Shown piece by piece: positions 53,504-63,803 of a DNA stretch of 64,000 bases. Each line of letters opens with the position of its first letter. Position 1 is the first letter of the stretch. Origin of the DNA: Deltaproteobacteria bacterium (lineage in GTDB: Bacteria; Myxococcota_A; UBA9042; PHBI01; JACKFB01); assembly GCA_020632695.1 (NCBI GenBank), contig JACKFB010000022.1, positions 1 to 64,000 on the forward strand. Reading direction: 5' to 3'. The notes under the pieces were generated by a model. That model saw nothing but the letters and a program-made list of their open reading frames with translations. It searched no databases and was not told the DNA's origin. Made by a program: the position numbers and the translations under genes.

Positions 53504-54972
53504 TGGTCACCATCTTCACCTTCGCCCTGTGCCTCGTGGCGTTCACGGTCATCGGCCTGCTCTCGGCGCGCCACCGCAGCGCCACCACCGAGGACTACCT
53601 CATCGCCGGGCGCTCGGTCGCACCGTGGCTGACGGCGCTCTCCAGCGTCGCCACCAACAACAGCGGCTTCATGTTCATCGGCCTCATCGGTTTCACCTAT
53701 CGCTTCGGCGTGCAGGCGGTGTGGCTGCAGCTCGGCTGGATCCTCGGCGATCTGGCCGCCTGGCTCTGGGTGCACCAGCGGGTGCGCCGGGTCTCGGGTC
53801 ACCTCGGCGTGGCCTCGGTCCCGGCCCTGCTCGGCACCCGCGAGGACGGCAGCACCGTGCGCACGACCACGGTGCTGGCCGGCCTGCTGACCTTCCTCTT
53901 CCTCGGTGGCTACGCCGCCGCCCAGCTCAAGGCCGGCAGCACCGCGCTCCACGTCCTCTTCGGCTGGGATCTGCGCGCCGGCGCCCTCATCGGCGTCGTC
54001 ATCGTGGTCATCTACTGCTACTCGGGCGGGCTGCGCGCCTCGATCTGGACCGACGCCGCCCAGTCCATCGTGATGCTGGTCTCGATGGGCATCCTGCTGG
54101 GCGTCGCCGCCGCCACCGCCGGCGGGCCCGGGGCTCTCTTCGACGCCCTGCGCGCCCAGGATCCTTCGCTGGTGCACTGGTTCCCCGAGAACCTCGGCCT
54201 GGGCTTCGGCCTCTACTTCCTGGGCTTCGTCTTCGGCGGCCTGGGCGCCGTGGGACAGCCCCACATCCTCATCCGCAGCATGGCCATCGAGGCGCCCGAG
54301 TCCATCCCCAAGGCCCGCCGCATCTACTTCCTCTGGTTCATCCCCTTCAGCATCGCCGCCGTCGGCGCCGGGCTGTACGCCCGCGTGCTGCTCCCCGAGC
54401 TGACGGCCTCGGCCGCCCCGGGCGCCATGGCCCAGGCGGCGGAGCTGGCGCTGCCCAAGCTGGCCGTGCACCTGCTCCCCGACGTGCTCATCGGCCTGCT
54501 GTTGGCCGGCATCTTCTCGGCGACCATGTCCACCGCCGACTCCCAGCTCCTGGCGTGCTCGGCCGCGGTCACCCAGGACATCGCGCCGCGGCTCCGCGAC
54601 TCCTACCTCGCCACCAAGCTGGCCACCCTGGGCGTGGCCGCGCTCGCCCTGGTGATCGCGCTCTACGCCGACGAGGGAGTGTTCTCGCTGGTGCTCATCG
54701 CCTGGTCCGCCCTCGGCGCCAGCCTCGGACCCCTGCTGGTCCTGCGCGTGTTCGGCCGCACCCCACCCGCGCCGGTGGCCGCCGCCATGATGGTCTCGGG
54801 CGTCGTCACCATCGTGCTCTGGGGCGCCTCGGATCTCGCCGACGACGTGTTCAAGCTGCTGCCCGGGATGGTGGTGCCGCTGCTCGTCTACCTCGTCGCG
54901 ACCGCGCTCTCCGGGCCGCTCGCGCCCTCGACGTCCGCGTCCGCGTCTACTCAGGCTCCCAGTCGCCCTTGA
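53503..54972 (+). CDS. sodium:solute symporter (SSS/PutP family)
   Basis: This 489-residue membrane transporter has 13 or so segments. Key SSS motifs are present: TEDYLIAGRSVAPWLTALS, SSVATNNSGFMFIGLIGFTY, GGYAAAQLKAGSTALHVLF, FGGLGAVGQPHILIRSMA (as in PutP) and AGIFSATMSTADSQLLACSA, which lines the Na+ site. Proline, betaine or ectoine are likely substrates, and the place at the end of the ect operon favours ectoine recovery. Its last 26 bases overlap the convergent MarR gene. Confidence 0.85.
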   Translation: MVTIFTFALCLVAFTVIGLLSARHRSATTEDYLIAGRSVAPWLTALSSVATNNSGFMFIGLIGFTYRFGVQAVWLQLGWILGDLAAWLWVHQRVRRVSGHLGVASVPALLGTREDGSTVRTTTVLAGLLTFLFLGGYAAAQLKAGSTALHVLFGWDLRAGALIGVVIVVIYCYSGGLRASIWTDAAQSIVMLVSMGILLGVAAATAGGPGALFDALRAQDPSLVHWFPENLGLGFGLYFLGFVFGGLGAVGQPHILIRSMAIEAPESIPKARRIYFLWFIPFSIAAVGAGLYARVLLPELTASAAPGAMAQAAELALPKLAVHLLPDVLIGLLLAGIFSATMSTADSQLLACSAAVTQDIAPRLRDSYLATKLATLGVAALALVIALYADEGVFSLVLIAWSALGASLGPLLVLRVFGRTPPAPVAAAMMVSGVVTIVLWGASDLADDVFKLLPGMVVPLLVYLVATALSGPLAPSTSASASTQAPSRP

Positions 54973-55462
54973 CGTCGCCCTCGGGCGTGAGGATCGGCGC
55001 GGCGTCCAGATCCGCTGCCCCCATCAGCTCGGTGATGCGCTCGAGCGCGCCCAGGATCTGATCGCGCTCGGCATCGGAGAGCGCGGTGAAGCGCTCCACA
55101 AAGCTGTCCTGCAGCGGCGTCGGCAGCGCCTCGAAGCCCTGCCGTCCCTCGGCCGTCAGCGACAGGCACACCCGCCGCCGGTCCCTCGAGCGCCGCTCCG
55201 CCGCGACCAGCCCCGCCCGCACCAGCCGGTCGAGGATCCGCGACACCGTCGCCGCCGAGAGCTGCACCCGGGCCGCGACCATGGCCACCGTCACCTCGGG
55301 CTCGTGCGTCCCCAGCTCGCCGATGGCCTTGAGGCACAGGATCTGTGGCACCGTGAGCCCCATCTCCCGCGACAGGTGCTTGGAGTGCGCGGAGATCCGC
55401 CGAACGATCCGCCGGATCGCCCGCAGCACCTCATGGGCGACCTCCACGTCGCTGCGCCGCAT
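54947..55462 (-). CDS. MarR-family transcriptional regulator, EctR/CosR-like
   Basis: The 171-residue winged-helix protein is of the MarR type. LTVPQILCLKAIGELG, VAMVAARVQLSAATVSRILD (recognition helix), LVRAGLVAAERRSRDRRRVC (wing) and LSLTAEGRQGFEAL follow the family order. MarR regulators called EctR1 or CosR control many ect operons, so the neighbouring ask-ect operon is a likely target. It is convergent with the symporter. A palindrome 17 bp upstream of its start probably mediates autoregulation. Confidence 0.82.
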   Translation of the reverse strand: MRRSDVEVAHEVLRAIRRIVRRISAHSKHLSREMGLTVPQILCLKAIGELGTHEPEVTVAMVAARVQLSAATVSRILDRLVRAGLVAAERRSRDRRRVCLSLTAEGRQGFEALPTPLQDSFVERFTALSDAERDQILGALERITELMGAADLDAAPILTPEGDVKGDWEPE

Positions 55463-55479
55463 CGCACCCCGTCCCTGCC

Positions 55480-55500
55480 CTGGTAGCCGAAACCTACCAG
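55480..55500 (-). promoter_or_regulatory. probable operator of the MarR-type regulator
   Basis: CTGGTAG-N7-CTACCAG is a perfect 7-bp inverted repeat with the size of a MarR site. It lies 17 bp before the regulator start codon, so binding would block its own expression. No second copy was found near the ask promoter. Confidence 0.5.
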
Positions 55501-55567
55501 CCGCGCCCCTCCGAGCAAAGCCCCCGCGCCGGACCCGGGCCGGAGGCCCACGCCAGCGGTGGGGCGC

Positions 55568-56245
55568 TCACATCGTCATCAGGAACACGCCGAAGATGAC
55601 GCTGCCCACGCCGGAGATCACCTGGATGCGGCGCTGGAGGCCCGGCCAGCGCCGGGCGCCCAGGGTGAAGGGGGCGGCGATGGCGGTGGTCAGGGCCAGC
55701 ATGCCCACGGTGGTGCCCACGCAGAAGAGCCCCAGCCAGGCCACCGCGGTGGCGGGGGTGGGGAGCACCGGGACCAGCAGCAGCGCCAGCGCGGCCGAGC
55801 CGGCCAGCCCGTGTATGGCGCCGACCAGCAGGGCGCGCGGGCCGTGGTGGTGCTGGTGGTCGCCTGCGGGGTGGGCGTGGTGGCGGTGGGGGTGGTCGTG
55901 GACCAGCTCGCCGTGGCTGTGCTCGTGGGAGTGGTGGCCCTCGGGCTGGCGGCGGGCCCCCCGCAGGCTCCAGATCCCGAGGCCGACCAGCATCAAGCCG
56001 ACGCCGGCCTCGGCCAGGGTGGCCAGGTGCGGAGGCACGGCGAGGCCCGAGAAGACGATGAGCAGGCCGGCGACGAACACGACGACGCCGTGGCCCAGCC
56101 CCCAGATCAGGCCCACCCGCGCCGCCGCTGCCAGCCGGTGCTCGTGGCTGGCGATGGTGCTGACCGCGATGACGTGGTCGGCGTCGGTGGCGTGCCTGAG
56201 TCCCAGCGCGAATCCTACGAGGAGGATGGACAGCATGCTGGTCAT
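55568..56245 (-). CDS. nickel/cobalt transporter-like protein (NiCoT/RcnA/HupE type)
   Basis: The 225-residue protein has six hydrophobic segments. FALGLRHATDADHVIAV corresponds to the HxxxDH metal motif of helix 2 in NiCoT and RcnA, and GLIWGLGHGVVVFVAGLL carries a second GxxHG. A His-rich loop (EGHHSHEHSHGE, HDHPHRHHAH, HQHHHG) at about 110-140 would bind Ni2+ or Co2+. The start ATG at 56245 follows GAAGGA, but the frame is open 68 codons further to a GTG at 56449, and this possible extension is soluble-looking. Transport of Ni or Co is inferred. Confidence 0.75.
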   Translation of the reverse strand: MTSMLSILLVGFALGLRHATDADHVIAVSTIASHEHRLAAAARVGLIWGLGHGVVVFVAGLLIVFSGLAVPPHLATLAEAGVGLMLVGLGIWSLRGARRQPEGHHSHEHSHGELVHDHPHRHHAHPAGDHQHHHGPRALLVGAIHGLAGSAALALLLVPVLPTPATAVAWLGLFCVGTTVGMLALTTAIAAPFTLGARRWPGLQRRIQVISGVGSVIFGVFLMTM

Positions 56246-56485
56246 GGCAGCGGGTCCTTCGGCATCGACAGATGCGCGGGAGGGATCACCGACGGGCATG
56301 TCGAGGATCCGGGTGCCGCCGAAGCCTGTCTCGAGGAGCACCAGTCCGGCCGGCTCCTCCTCCATGGTGCCCACGATCTCGGCGCCAGCGCCAGCGCCGA
56401 GATCGCGCATCGACGGGGCCGCCGCCTGCGCGTCCTCGGGCGCCACCACCGCCGCGGTGTCGCAGGGCCCTCCCGATCGCGGCGG

Positions 56486-57013
56486 CTACCGTTGCAGTGG
56501 GACGACCACCTCGACCAGGACGTCGGGCTTCACCTTCAGCGCGCCGAGCATCGCCTTGAAGGGCTTGATGCCGAAGTCGGGCTGGTGGAGCTGGAAGCGC
56601 GCGACCAGCTCACCGTCCCGCTCATCCGCCTCGACGACCACCTCCCGCTCCCGCCCGTGCACCTCGAGGCGGCCTCGGATCGCGTAGCCGCCCCGGCGCT
56701 CCTCCACCGCGGTCGAGCGGAAGCGCGCCTCGCCGTAGCGCTCGGTCTCCAAGACCTTCGTGCGCGCGTTCTTCGCGATCTCGGCCCGGTCGCCGCCCGA
56801 CGGTCCGCGTTCCTTCAGCCGCCGCTCGGAGTCCACGGACCCCAGCACCTCGAGCGAGGCGGTGCGCACCACCGCCTCCACCTGCCGGTCCTCACCGACG
56901 CGCAAGGTGAACTCGGGGAACGCCAGCTTGACGTCGTGCCCCACGGCCGCCGCCAGCCCCTCGCGCTCGACGTAGACGAAGCACCTCGCCCCGCTGACAT
57001 CCACGCCGCTCAC
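56486..57013 (-). CDS. YceI-like protein
   Basis: The 175-residue protein starts at a GTG. It has the lipocalin-like strand order of YceI (AAVGHDVKLAFPEFTLRV, EVLGSVDSERRLKER, FRSTAVEERRGGYAIRGRLE, HGREREVVVEAD, FGIKPFKAMLGALKVKPDVL), with GHD and the GALKVK end typical of the family. YceI proteins bind isoprenoid lipids in the periplasm, but no signal peptide is seen here, so it may be cytoplasmic. Confidence 0.72.
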   Translation of the reverse strand: MSGVDVSGARCFVYVEREGLAAAVGHDVKLAFPEFTLRVGEDRQVEAVVRTASLEVLGSVDSERRLKERGPSGGDRAEIAKNARTKVLETERYGEARFRSTAVEERRGGYAIRGRLEVHGREREVVVEADERDGELVARFQLHQPDFGIKPFKAMLGALKVKPDVLVEVVVPLQR

Positions 57014-57077
57014 TCAGGCACGCTCGGGCGCGCAGCCCGGCCTCGCCTCGGTGCGTTCGCGGTCGCGACGGCGCCCA

Positions 57078-58343
57078 CTACTTGCAGCCTTCGAGGGTGG
57101 TGTTGGCCAGCGTCGGCTCGTCGACCAGGACGTTGTCGCGCTCGGTGACGTTTTCGGAGGCGCCGATGGTGAGCTGCTCGTAGTTCGAGTTGAACACCAG
57201 GTTGTGGTGCACCTCGACATCGCGGATCAGCTCGCCGTTCTCGCTCTGCAGCTCGATGCCGTGGTCGGTGCGGCCGACGACGTTGTACGCGATATCGAGG
57301 CCGGCGCCGCCGTCGACGTAGATCCCGTCGGAGGACTCGTCGCCCTCGGGGTAGGTGCAGTTGCCGCGGGTGCAGTAGGGCCAGTAGTTCGACGCGTCCA
57401 GCACCACGTTGTCGGCCACCAGCCCGAAGCGGGTCGTCTCGCGCGAGCTCTTCTCGTAGCCGATGATGTCGATGGCGATGTTGTTGACGTCGTGGACGTA
57501 GTTGCGGGTGACCTGGAACTGCTCGACCAGCCCGTTGACCACCAGGCACTCGCTGTTGCCCACGTAGAGGTCGTGCAGCTCGTTGCCGTCGATGATGAGG
57601 TTGGCGATGCGGTAGCCCTTGGACTGCGCGATGAGGCCGTGGGCGTTGTAGCTGCAGCTCTTGCCGCCGGTGTCGGGCGGCCCGATGTGGTGGATGTGGT
57701 TGTCGAGCAGGCGGATGTGCGAGATGTCGGCCGACTCGGGCTCGACGTTGATGCCGATCTCGTCGCTTCGCAGGTCGCCGCGGTCGTGCGAGGCGATCTC
57801 CAGGCCGTGGATGGTCACCCAGCTCGCGTCGATGGCGACCACGGCGTCTCGGTCCATGCCGCCCAGAAGCCGCGGCGGGTTGCTGGTGTCCCTGGCGGTG
57901 AAGACCACCCAGCGGTCGGTGTCACCGCCCCGGGTGATGACGATGCCGCCCTCGTAGTCACCGGCCTCCACGTAGACGGTGGTGTCCGGATCGACGGTGT
58001 CCGCGGCGTGCTGCAGCGTGCGCCAGGGGTTGGCCTCGCTGCCGTCCTGGGCGTCGTCGCCCGCCTGGGCGCTGACGTAGCGGGAGAGCGTCGTCGCTGG
58101 CGGCGCTGCGTTGGCGTCGGGGCCCGAGCGCGCCTCGCCCAGGGCCGCCAGGGCGGCGAAGGTCGAGGTGGCGGCGACGGCCGGGTCGATGCGGTCGGCC
58201 GGCGGCGCGTAGGCCGGGTTCGCAGGCGCCGGCGTGCGCTCGATCGGGGTGTCACCACCGCCGTCTTCCTCACCTCCACAGGCGAGACCGCTCGCGCCGA
58301 CGATCAGCGCCAGCACGAGGGCGGCGCGGAGGGGACCTGGCAT
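57078..58343 (-). CDS. right-handed beta-helix lipoprotein
   Basis: The 421-residue protein has a lipobox (IVGASGLAC, Cys near residue 22) and a linker to about residue 85. SRYVSAQAGDDAQDGSEAN with NPWRTLQHAADTV is the DUF1565-like start of polysaccharide-lyase-type parallel beta-helices. PbH1-like coils follow (GLEIASHDRGD, LLDNHIHHIGPP, IIDGNELHDLYV, VTRNYVHDVNN, AYNVVGRTDHG), rich in Asn and His. It may degrade or bind an acidic polysaccharide; catalytic residues were not assigned. Start at ATG 58343. Confidence 0.78.
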   Translation of the reverse strand: MPGPLRAALVLALIVGASGLACGGEEDGGGDTPIERTPAPANPAYAPPADRIDPAVAATSTFAALAALGEARSGPDANAAPPATTLSRYVSAQAGDDAQDGSEANPWRTLQHAADTVDPDTTVYVEAGDYEGGIVITRGGDTDRWVVFTARDTSNPPRLLGGMDRDAVVAIDASWVTIHGLEIASHDRGDLRSDEIGINVEPESADISHIRLLDNHIHHIGPPDTGGKSCSYNAHGLIAQSKGYRIANLIIDGNELHDLYVGNSECLVVNGLVEQFQVTRNYVHDVNNIAIDIIGYEKSSRETTRFGLVADNVVLDASNYWPYCTRGNCTYPEGDESSDGIYVDGGAGLDIAYNVVGRTDHGIELQSENGELIRDVEVHHNLVFNSNYEQLTIGASENVTERDNVLVDEPTLANTTLEGCK

Positions 58344-58444
58344 GGTGCAGCTCCGGGCATGCAGGGATTCCGCAGCATACCCGAGGCGGGGCGAGCGCGC
58401 GCGCGTCGGGAACGCGAACCGGGCGCGCGCCCCGACGGACGCGC

Positions 58445-59839
<1,395 letters not shown>

Positions 59840-59902
59840 GGCGCCGCGTATAGCCCACTTCCACGCCGCAGGCGACGATGGCGTATTCCTGGCGAGCGCC
59901 CG

Positions 59903-61918
59903 CTACGGTCGCCAGGGCTGCAGCCGCCCCAGGAGCTGGCCCAGCGCGTCGGCGTCCAGGCTCTCGCCGCTCGCCGGCTCGTCGATGGCCAGCATCAGCC
60001 CCTGCGCGCCGGCCGCCAGCGCCGCCTCGGCCAGGGCGGGCACGCGCCTGGCCGCCCCCGCGGCCCGCGCCGGCGCCACCAGCACGGGCAGGTGGGTGCG
60101 CTCGCGCAGCACCGGGATCGCCGAGAGATCCAGGCTGAGCCCGGTGGCCGTCTCGAAGGTGCGGATGCCCGGGTCGCAGAGCACGAGCTGCTGATTGCCC
60201 TGGCCGAGGATCTGCTCGGCCGCGGACAACCACTCGTCGATGGTCGCCGCCGGCCCGCGCTCGAGGATGACCGGCCGGTCGCTGCGCCCCACGGCCTCCA
60301 AGAGCGGAAAGGCATCCATCTGCCGCGCCGGGACCAGCAGCATGGTGGCGTGGCGGGCCACGGCCTCCACCTCGGCCGGGTGCACCACCTCGGCCAGCAC
60401 GGGCAGCCCGGTGGCCCTCCCGGCCTCGGCCAACAGCTCCACGCCGGCCATCCCCAGGCCCTCGGCGCCCGCCGCGCTGCGCGGCGCGAAGGCCCCGCCG
60501 GTCAGGAGGTCCGCGCCCAGGTGCCGCAGCGCCCGCGCGCAGGCCATCACCTGCTCGCGCGAGACGATCCGCGGCGGTCCGGCGCAGACGACGGCGCGCG
60601 GACCGCCGAAGCGCACGGCGCCCACGGCGACGACGCTGTCCTCGCGGCGGTGGGCGCGGGAGGCCAGGCGGTAGGGCTTCTTCTCGAGCGCGGCGATGAG
60701 GCCCGGGGTGGCGCCCGGGGACGACGCCGCGCGGGCGGGCGTCGGCGGACGGGGCGGGCGTGGCTCGGCCGGGCGGTTGTCGCGCACGTTGCGGGCCGGG
60801 TAGGACCCCAGCACCTTCAGCAGGCGGGTGTGGGCGGCCAGGGCCTCCATCGCCTCGCGGACGTCGGGGTCGGCCACGTTGCCCTCGAAGTCCACGTAGA
60901 AGAGGTACTCCCAGGGGACGTGCGGCCGCGGGCGCGACTCGAGCTTGGTCAGGTTGAGGTGATGCCGGGCCAGCACGCCCAGGCACTCGAGCAGCGCGCC
61001 CTCCTGGTGGCCGGTGGCGAAGATGATCGAGGTCTTGCACGGGATGCGCAGGTCGTAGGTGACCGGCTCGCGGGCGACCACCAGGAAGCGCGTGTAGTTC
61101 TCACGCTGGTCGGCGATGTGGCGCTTGATGACGTGCAGGCCGTAGAGCCGGGCGGCCTCCTCGCTGGCGATGGCCGCCTGGGTGTCGTCCTGGTCGGCGA
61201 TGATCTTCTTCACCGACATGGCCGTGTCGGTGAAGGCCTCCACCTGGCAGTGCTGCAGCGTGCCGAGGAAGCGCCCGCACTGCGCCAGGGCGGGGGCCTG
61301 GGAGTAGATGCGGCGGATGTGCGAGAGCGGCACGTCGGACAGGGCGATGAGGCAGTGCTCGACCGGCTGGATCTCCTCGCCGATGACGGCGAGGTCCGAG
61401 GTGGCCAGCAGGTCGTAGGCCTGGATGATCGAACCGGCGGTGGTATTCTCGATGGGCAGCAGGCCGTAGCGGGCCACGCCGCCGCGCACCGCGTCCAGCA
61501 GCTCGGCGAAGGTGGGCAGGCCGCGGAACACGACGTCCTCGGAGCGCGACGAGAAGTAGCGGCGGCACGCCAGGTGCGAGTAGCTGCCCTCGGTGCCCTG
61601 GAAGGCCACCGTCTGCACGTCGCCCGCGCCCGACTCGTCGCCGCGGCTCAGCAGCTCCTGCTGGTAGCGCAGCGAGTCGTCGAAGATGTCGCGGAAGAGC
61701 CGGGTGACGAACCAGGCGTCCACGCCGGCGTCGCGGGCCAGCGCGACCAGCCTGCCCAGGTGCTCCTCCTCGCGCGCCAGGTCGCGCAGGTGTCCCGTCT
61801 TGTCGGCCTTGGCGGTGGCGACCGCGGCGACGACGCGGCGGCGCTCGGCCAGCGCCTCGACGATGCGCCGGTCGACGTCGCCAATCCGCTCGCGGAGCTG
61901 CCCGAGTTCGTCCGACAT
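59903..61918 (-). CDS. pheA: chorismate mutase-prephenate dehydratase fused to a degenerate DAHP synthase domain
   Basis: The protein has 671 residues. An AroQ chorismate mutase spans 1-88 (LRERIGDVDRRIVEALAERR). Prephenate dehydratase is 102-280 with VAFQGTEGSYSH, LPIENTTAGS and the catalytic ENYTRFLVV. The ACT domain is 290-370 with GALLECLGVL and LESRPRPHVPWEYLFY, for Phe inhibition. After a Pro-rich linker, residues 405-671 match type-I-beta DAHP synthase, but metal and substrate residues are lost: GPC reads GPP, PSHxxGRR reads PARAAGAA, and VEVHP reads LAIDE. It therefore makes phenylpyruvate, while the last domain is probably regulatory. Confidence 0.9.
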   Translation of the reverse strand: MSDELGQLRERIGDVDRRIVEALAERRRVVAAVATAKADKTGHLRDLAREEEHLGRLVALARDAGVDAWFVTRLFRDIFDDSLRYQQELLSRGDESGAGDVQTVAFQGTEGSYSHLACRRYFSSRSEDVVFRGLPTFAELLDAVRGGVARYGLLPIENTTAGSIIQAYDLLATSDLAVIGEEIQPVEHCLIALSDVPLSHIRRIYSQAPALAQCGRFLGTLQHCQVEAFTDTAMSVKKIIADQDDTQAAIASEEAARLYGLHVIKRHIADQRENYTRFLVVAREPVTYDLRIPCKTSIIFATGHQEGALLECLGVLARHHLNLTKLESRPRPHVPWEYLFYVDFEGNVADPDVREAMEALAAHTRLLKVLGSYPARNVRDNRPAEPRPPRPPTPARAASSPGATPGLIAALEKKPYRLASRAHRREDSVVAVGAVRFGGPRAVVCAGPPRIVSREQVMACARALRHLGADLLTGGAFAPRSAAGAEGLGMAGVELLAEAGRATGLPVLAEVVHPAEVEAVARHATMLLVPARQMDAFPLLEAVGRSDRPVILERGPAATIDEWLSAAEQILGQGNQQLVLCDPGIRTFETATGLSLDLSAIPVLRERTHLPVLVAPARAAGAARRVPALAEAALAAGAQGLMLAIDEPASGESLDADALGQLLGRLQPWRP

Positions 61919-61983
61919 CGCGTCCCTCGCCTGTCCCCGTCAGGCGCCCATCCTAGCGCACGCAGCGGCCATGGCGCCACGCG

Positions 61984-62355
61984 TCACCGCGCCGGCCACG
62001 AGGCCAGCGCCAGCGCGACCCACCCCACGATCAGCAGCACGCCGCCCACCGGGGTGATGGCGCCGAGCCAGGTCCGCCCGGTCAGCACCAGCAGGTACAG
62101 GCTGCCGCTGAAGATCACCGTCCCCGCCAGCATGGCACCACCAGCGACACGCCCCGACGTCGTAGCGCCACGCGCCAGCCACAGCCCCACGAACACCAGC
62201 GCCACCGCGTGGAAGAGCTGGTAGCGAGCGGCAGTCTCCCAGATCTCGAGCTGCCGGGCCTCGAGCCGAGCGCGCAACGCATGAGCCCCGAAAGCCCCCG
62301 CAGCCACACCAAGAGCGCCCAGGATGGCTCCGAGCGCCCCATACCACCGGTCCAT
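61984..62355 (-). CDS. DUF423 family membrane protein
   Basis: The 123-residue protein has four hydrophobic segments. YGALGAILGALGVAAGAFGA with AHALRARLEARQLEIWETAA and RYQLFHAVALVFVGLWL are the DUF423 (YgdD) signature, and GSLYLLVLTGRTWLGAITPV completes it. Function is unknown; it is common in Gram-negative bacteria. The frame is open further upstream through element C, but that part is repeat DNA, so the ATG at 62355 is chosen. Confidence 0.88.
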   Translation of the reverse strand: MDRWYGALGAILGALGVAAGAFGAHALRARLEARQLEIWETAARYQLFHAVALVFVGLWLARGATTSGRVAGGAMLAGTVIFSGSLYLLVLTGRTWLGAITPVGGVLLIVGWVALALASWPAR

Positions 62356-62439
62356 ACCCGCTCCTCCGTCCCAGCCACCACGCGGGGCATCGCCGACCCC
62401 GTCCGAGGATACGACCACGCCCCCCGCCGAGACGCCACC

Positions 62440-62914
<475 letters not shown>

Positions 62915-63726
62915 ATCGATCTCTTTCGAGAGGGCGGTGAGCATCCCCTGCCACACGCGCTCGATGCGCGGGGCCTCGTCGGCCCAGTCGGGGTCGAGGG
63001 TGTGTCGCAGGGTCAGGGTGCAACCTTCCTCGCTCGGCGTGATGGCGACCGCGACGCGGCTTCGGGCCTCCTCGTCGGCGAAGCACCAGGTGAAGGCCAG
63101 GCGCTCGGGCCGGCACAGCTCGAGGTATTCGCCGACGTGCTCGATGACCTCGCGGCCGCGGCGCACGCGGAAGTTGAAGGTGCTGCCCACGCGGGGGTCG
63201 ATGCGCACCTCCTCGACGGTGTCGGAGGGCGCGGGGAACATCCAGTCGGCGACGGCGGCGGGGTCGAGCCAGGCGTCGTAGACGCGCTCCGCAGGCGCCT
63301 CGAAGGGGCGCGAGATCTCCAGGACCGTGTCCCGACCGGCCGCCGGGCGCGGGCCGAAGAGGCGCTCGGCGAGGAGCCGCGGCACCGCCTCCAGCGCGTC
63401 GCGGTCCACGGTGACGAAGGTCTGCTGGCCGGAGCGCCGCAGGGTGAGCAGGCCCGCCTCGACCAGGACGTGGATGTGGTGGGACACCGTCGGCTGGGCG
63501 ACCGGCAGCGCCTCGCCGATCTGCCCGCAGGTCAGCTCCCCGGCGTCGACGACCTCGCGCAGGATCCGGAACCGCCTTCGATCCGCCAGCGCCTTCAAGG
63601 CCAGGTTGAGGTAGGCGTCATCCATGGTGCCAGGTGACTATGGGCTCCGCCGCGGCGCGAGATCAAGCGAGGCGCCAGCTCGCCATCTCAAGGAACACCA
63701 AGCTTGACCTGCCCCGGCTCGAATAC

Positions 63727-63746
63727 ATAGATAGCCGTCTAACTAT
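63727..63746. promoter_or_regulatory. probable operator of the ArsR-type regulator
   Basis: ATAGATAGCCGTCTAACTAT agrees with its own reverse complement at 16 of 20 positions, a clear dyad of the length bound by ArsR dimers. It lies about 100 bp before the regulator start and 57 bp before the divergent gene start, in a locally AT-rich stretch, so it may control both. Confidence 0.5.
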
Positions 63747-63803
63747 CCGACGACGGACAGACAGGGCCTCCCCGCCCTCCTCCGCCGGCCACCCGGGAGC
63801 GGG

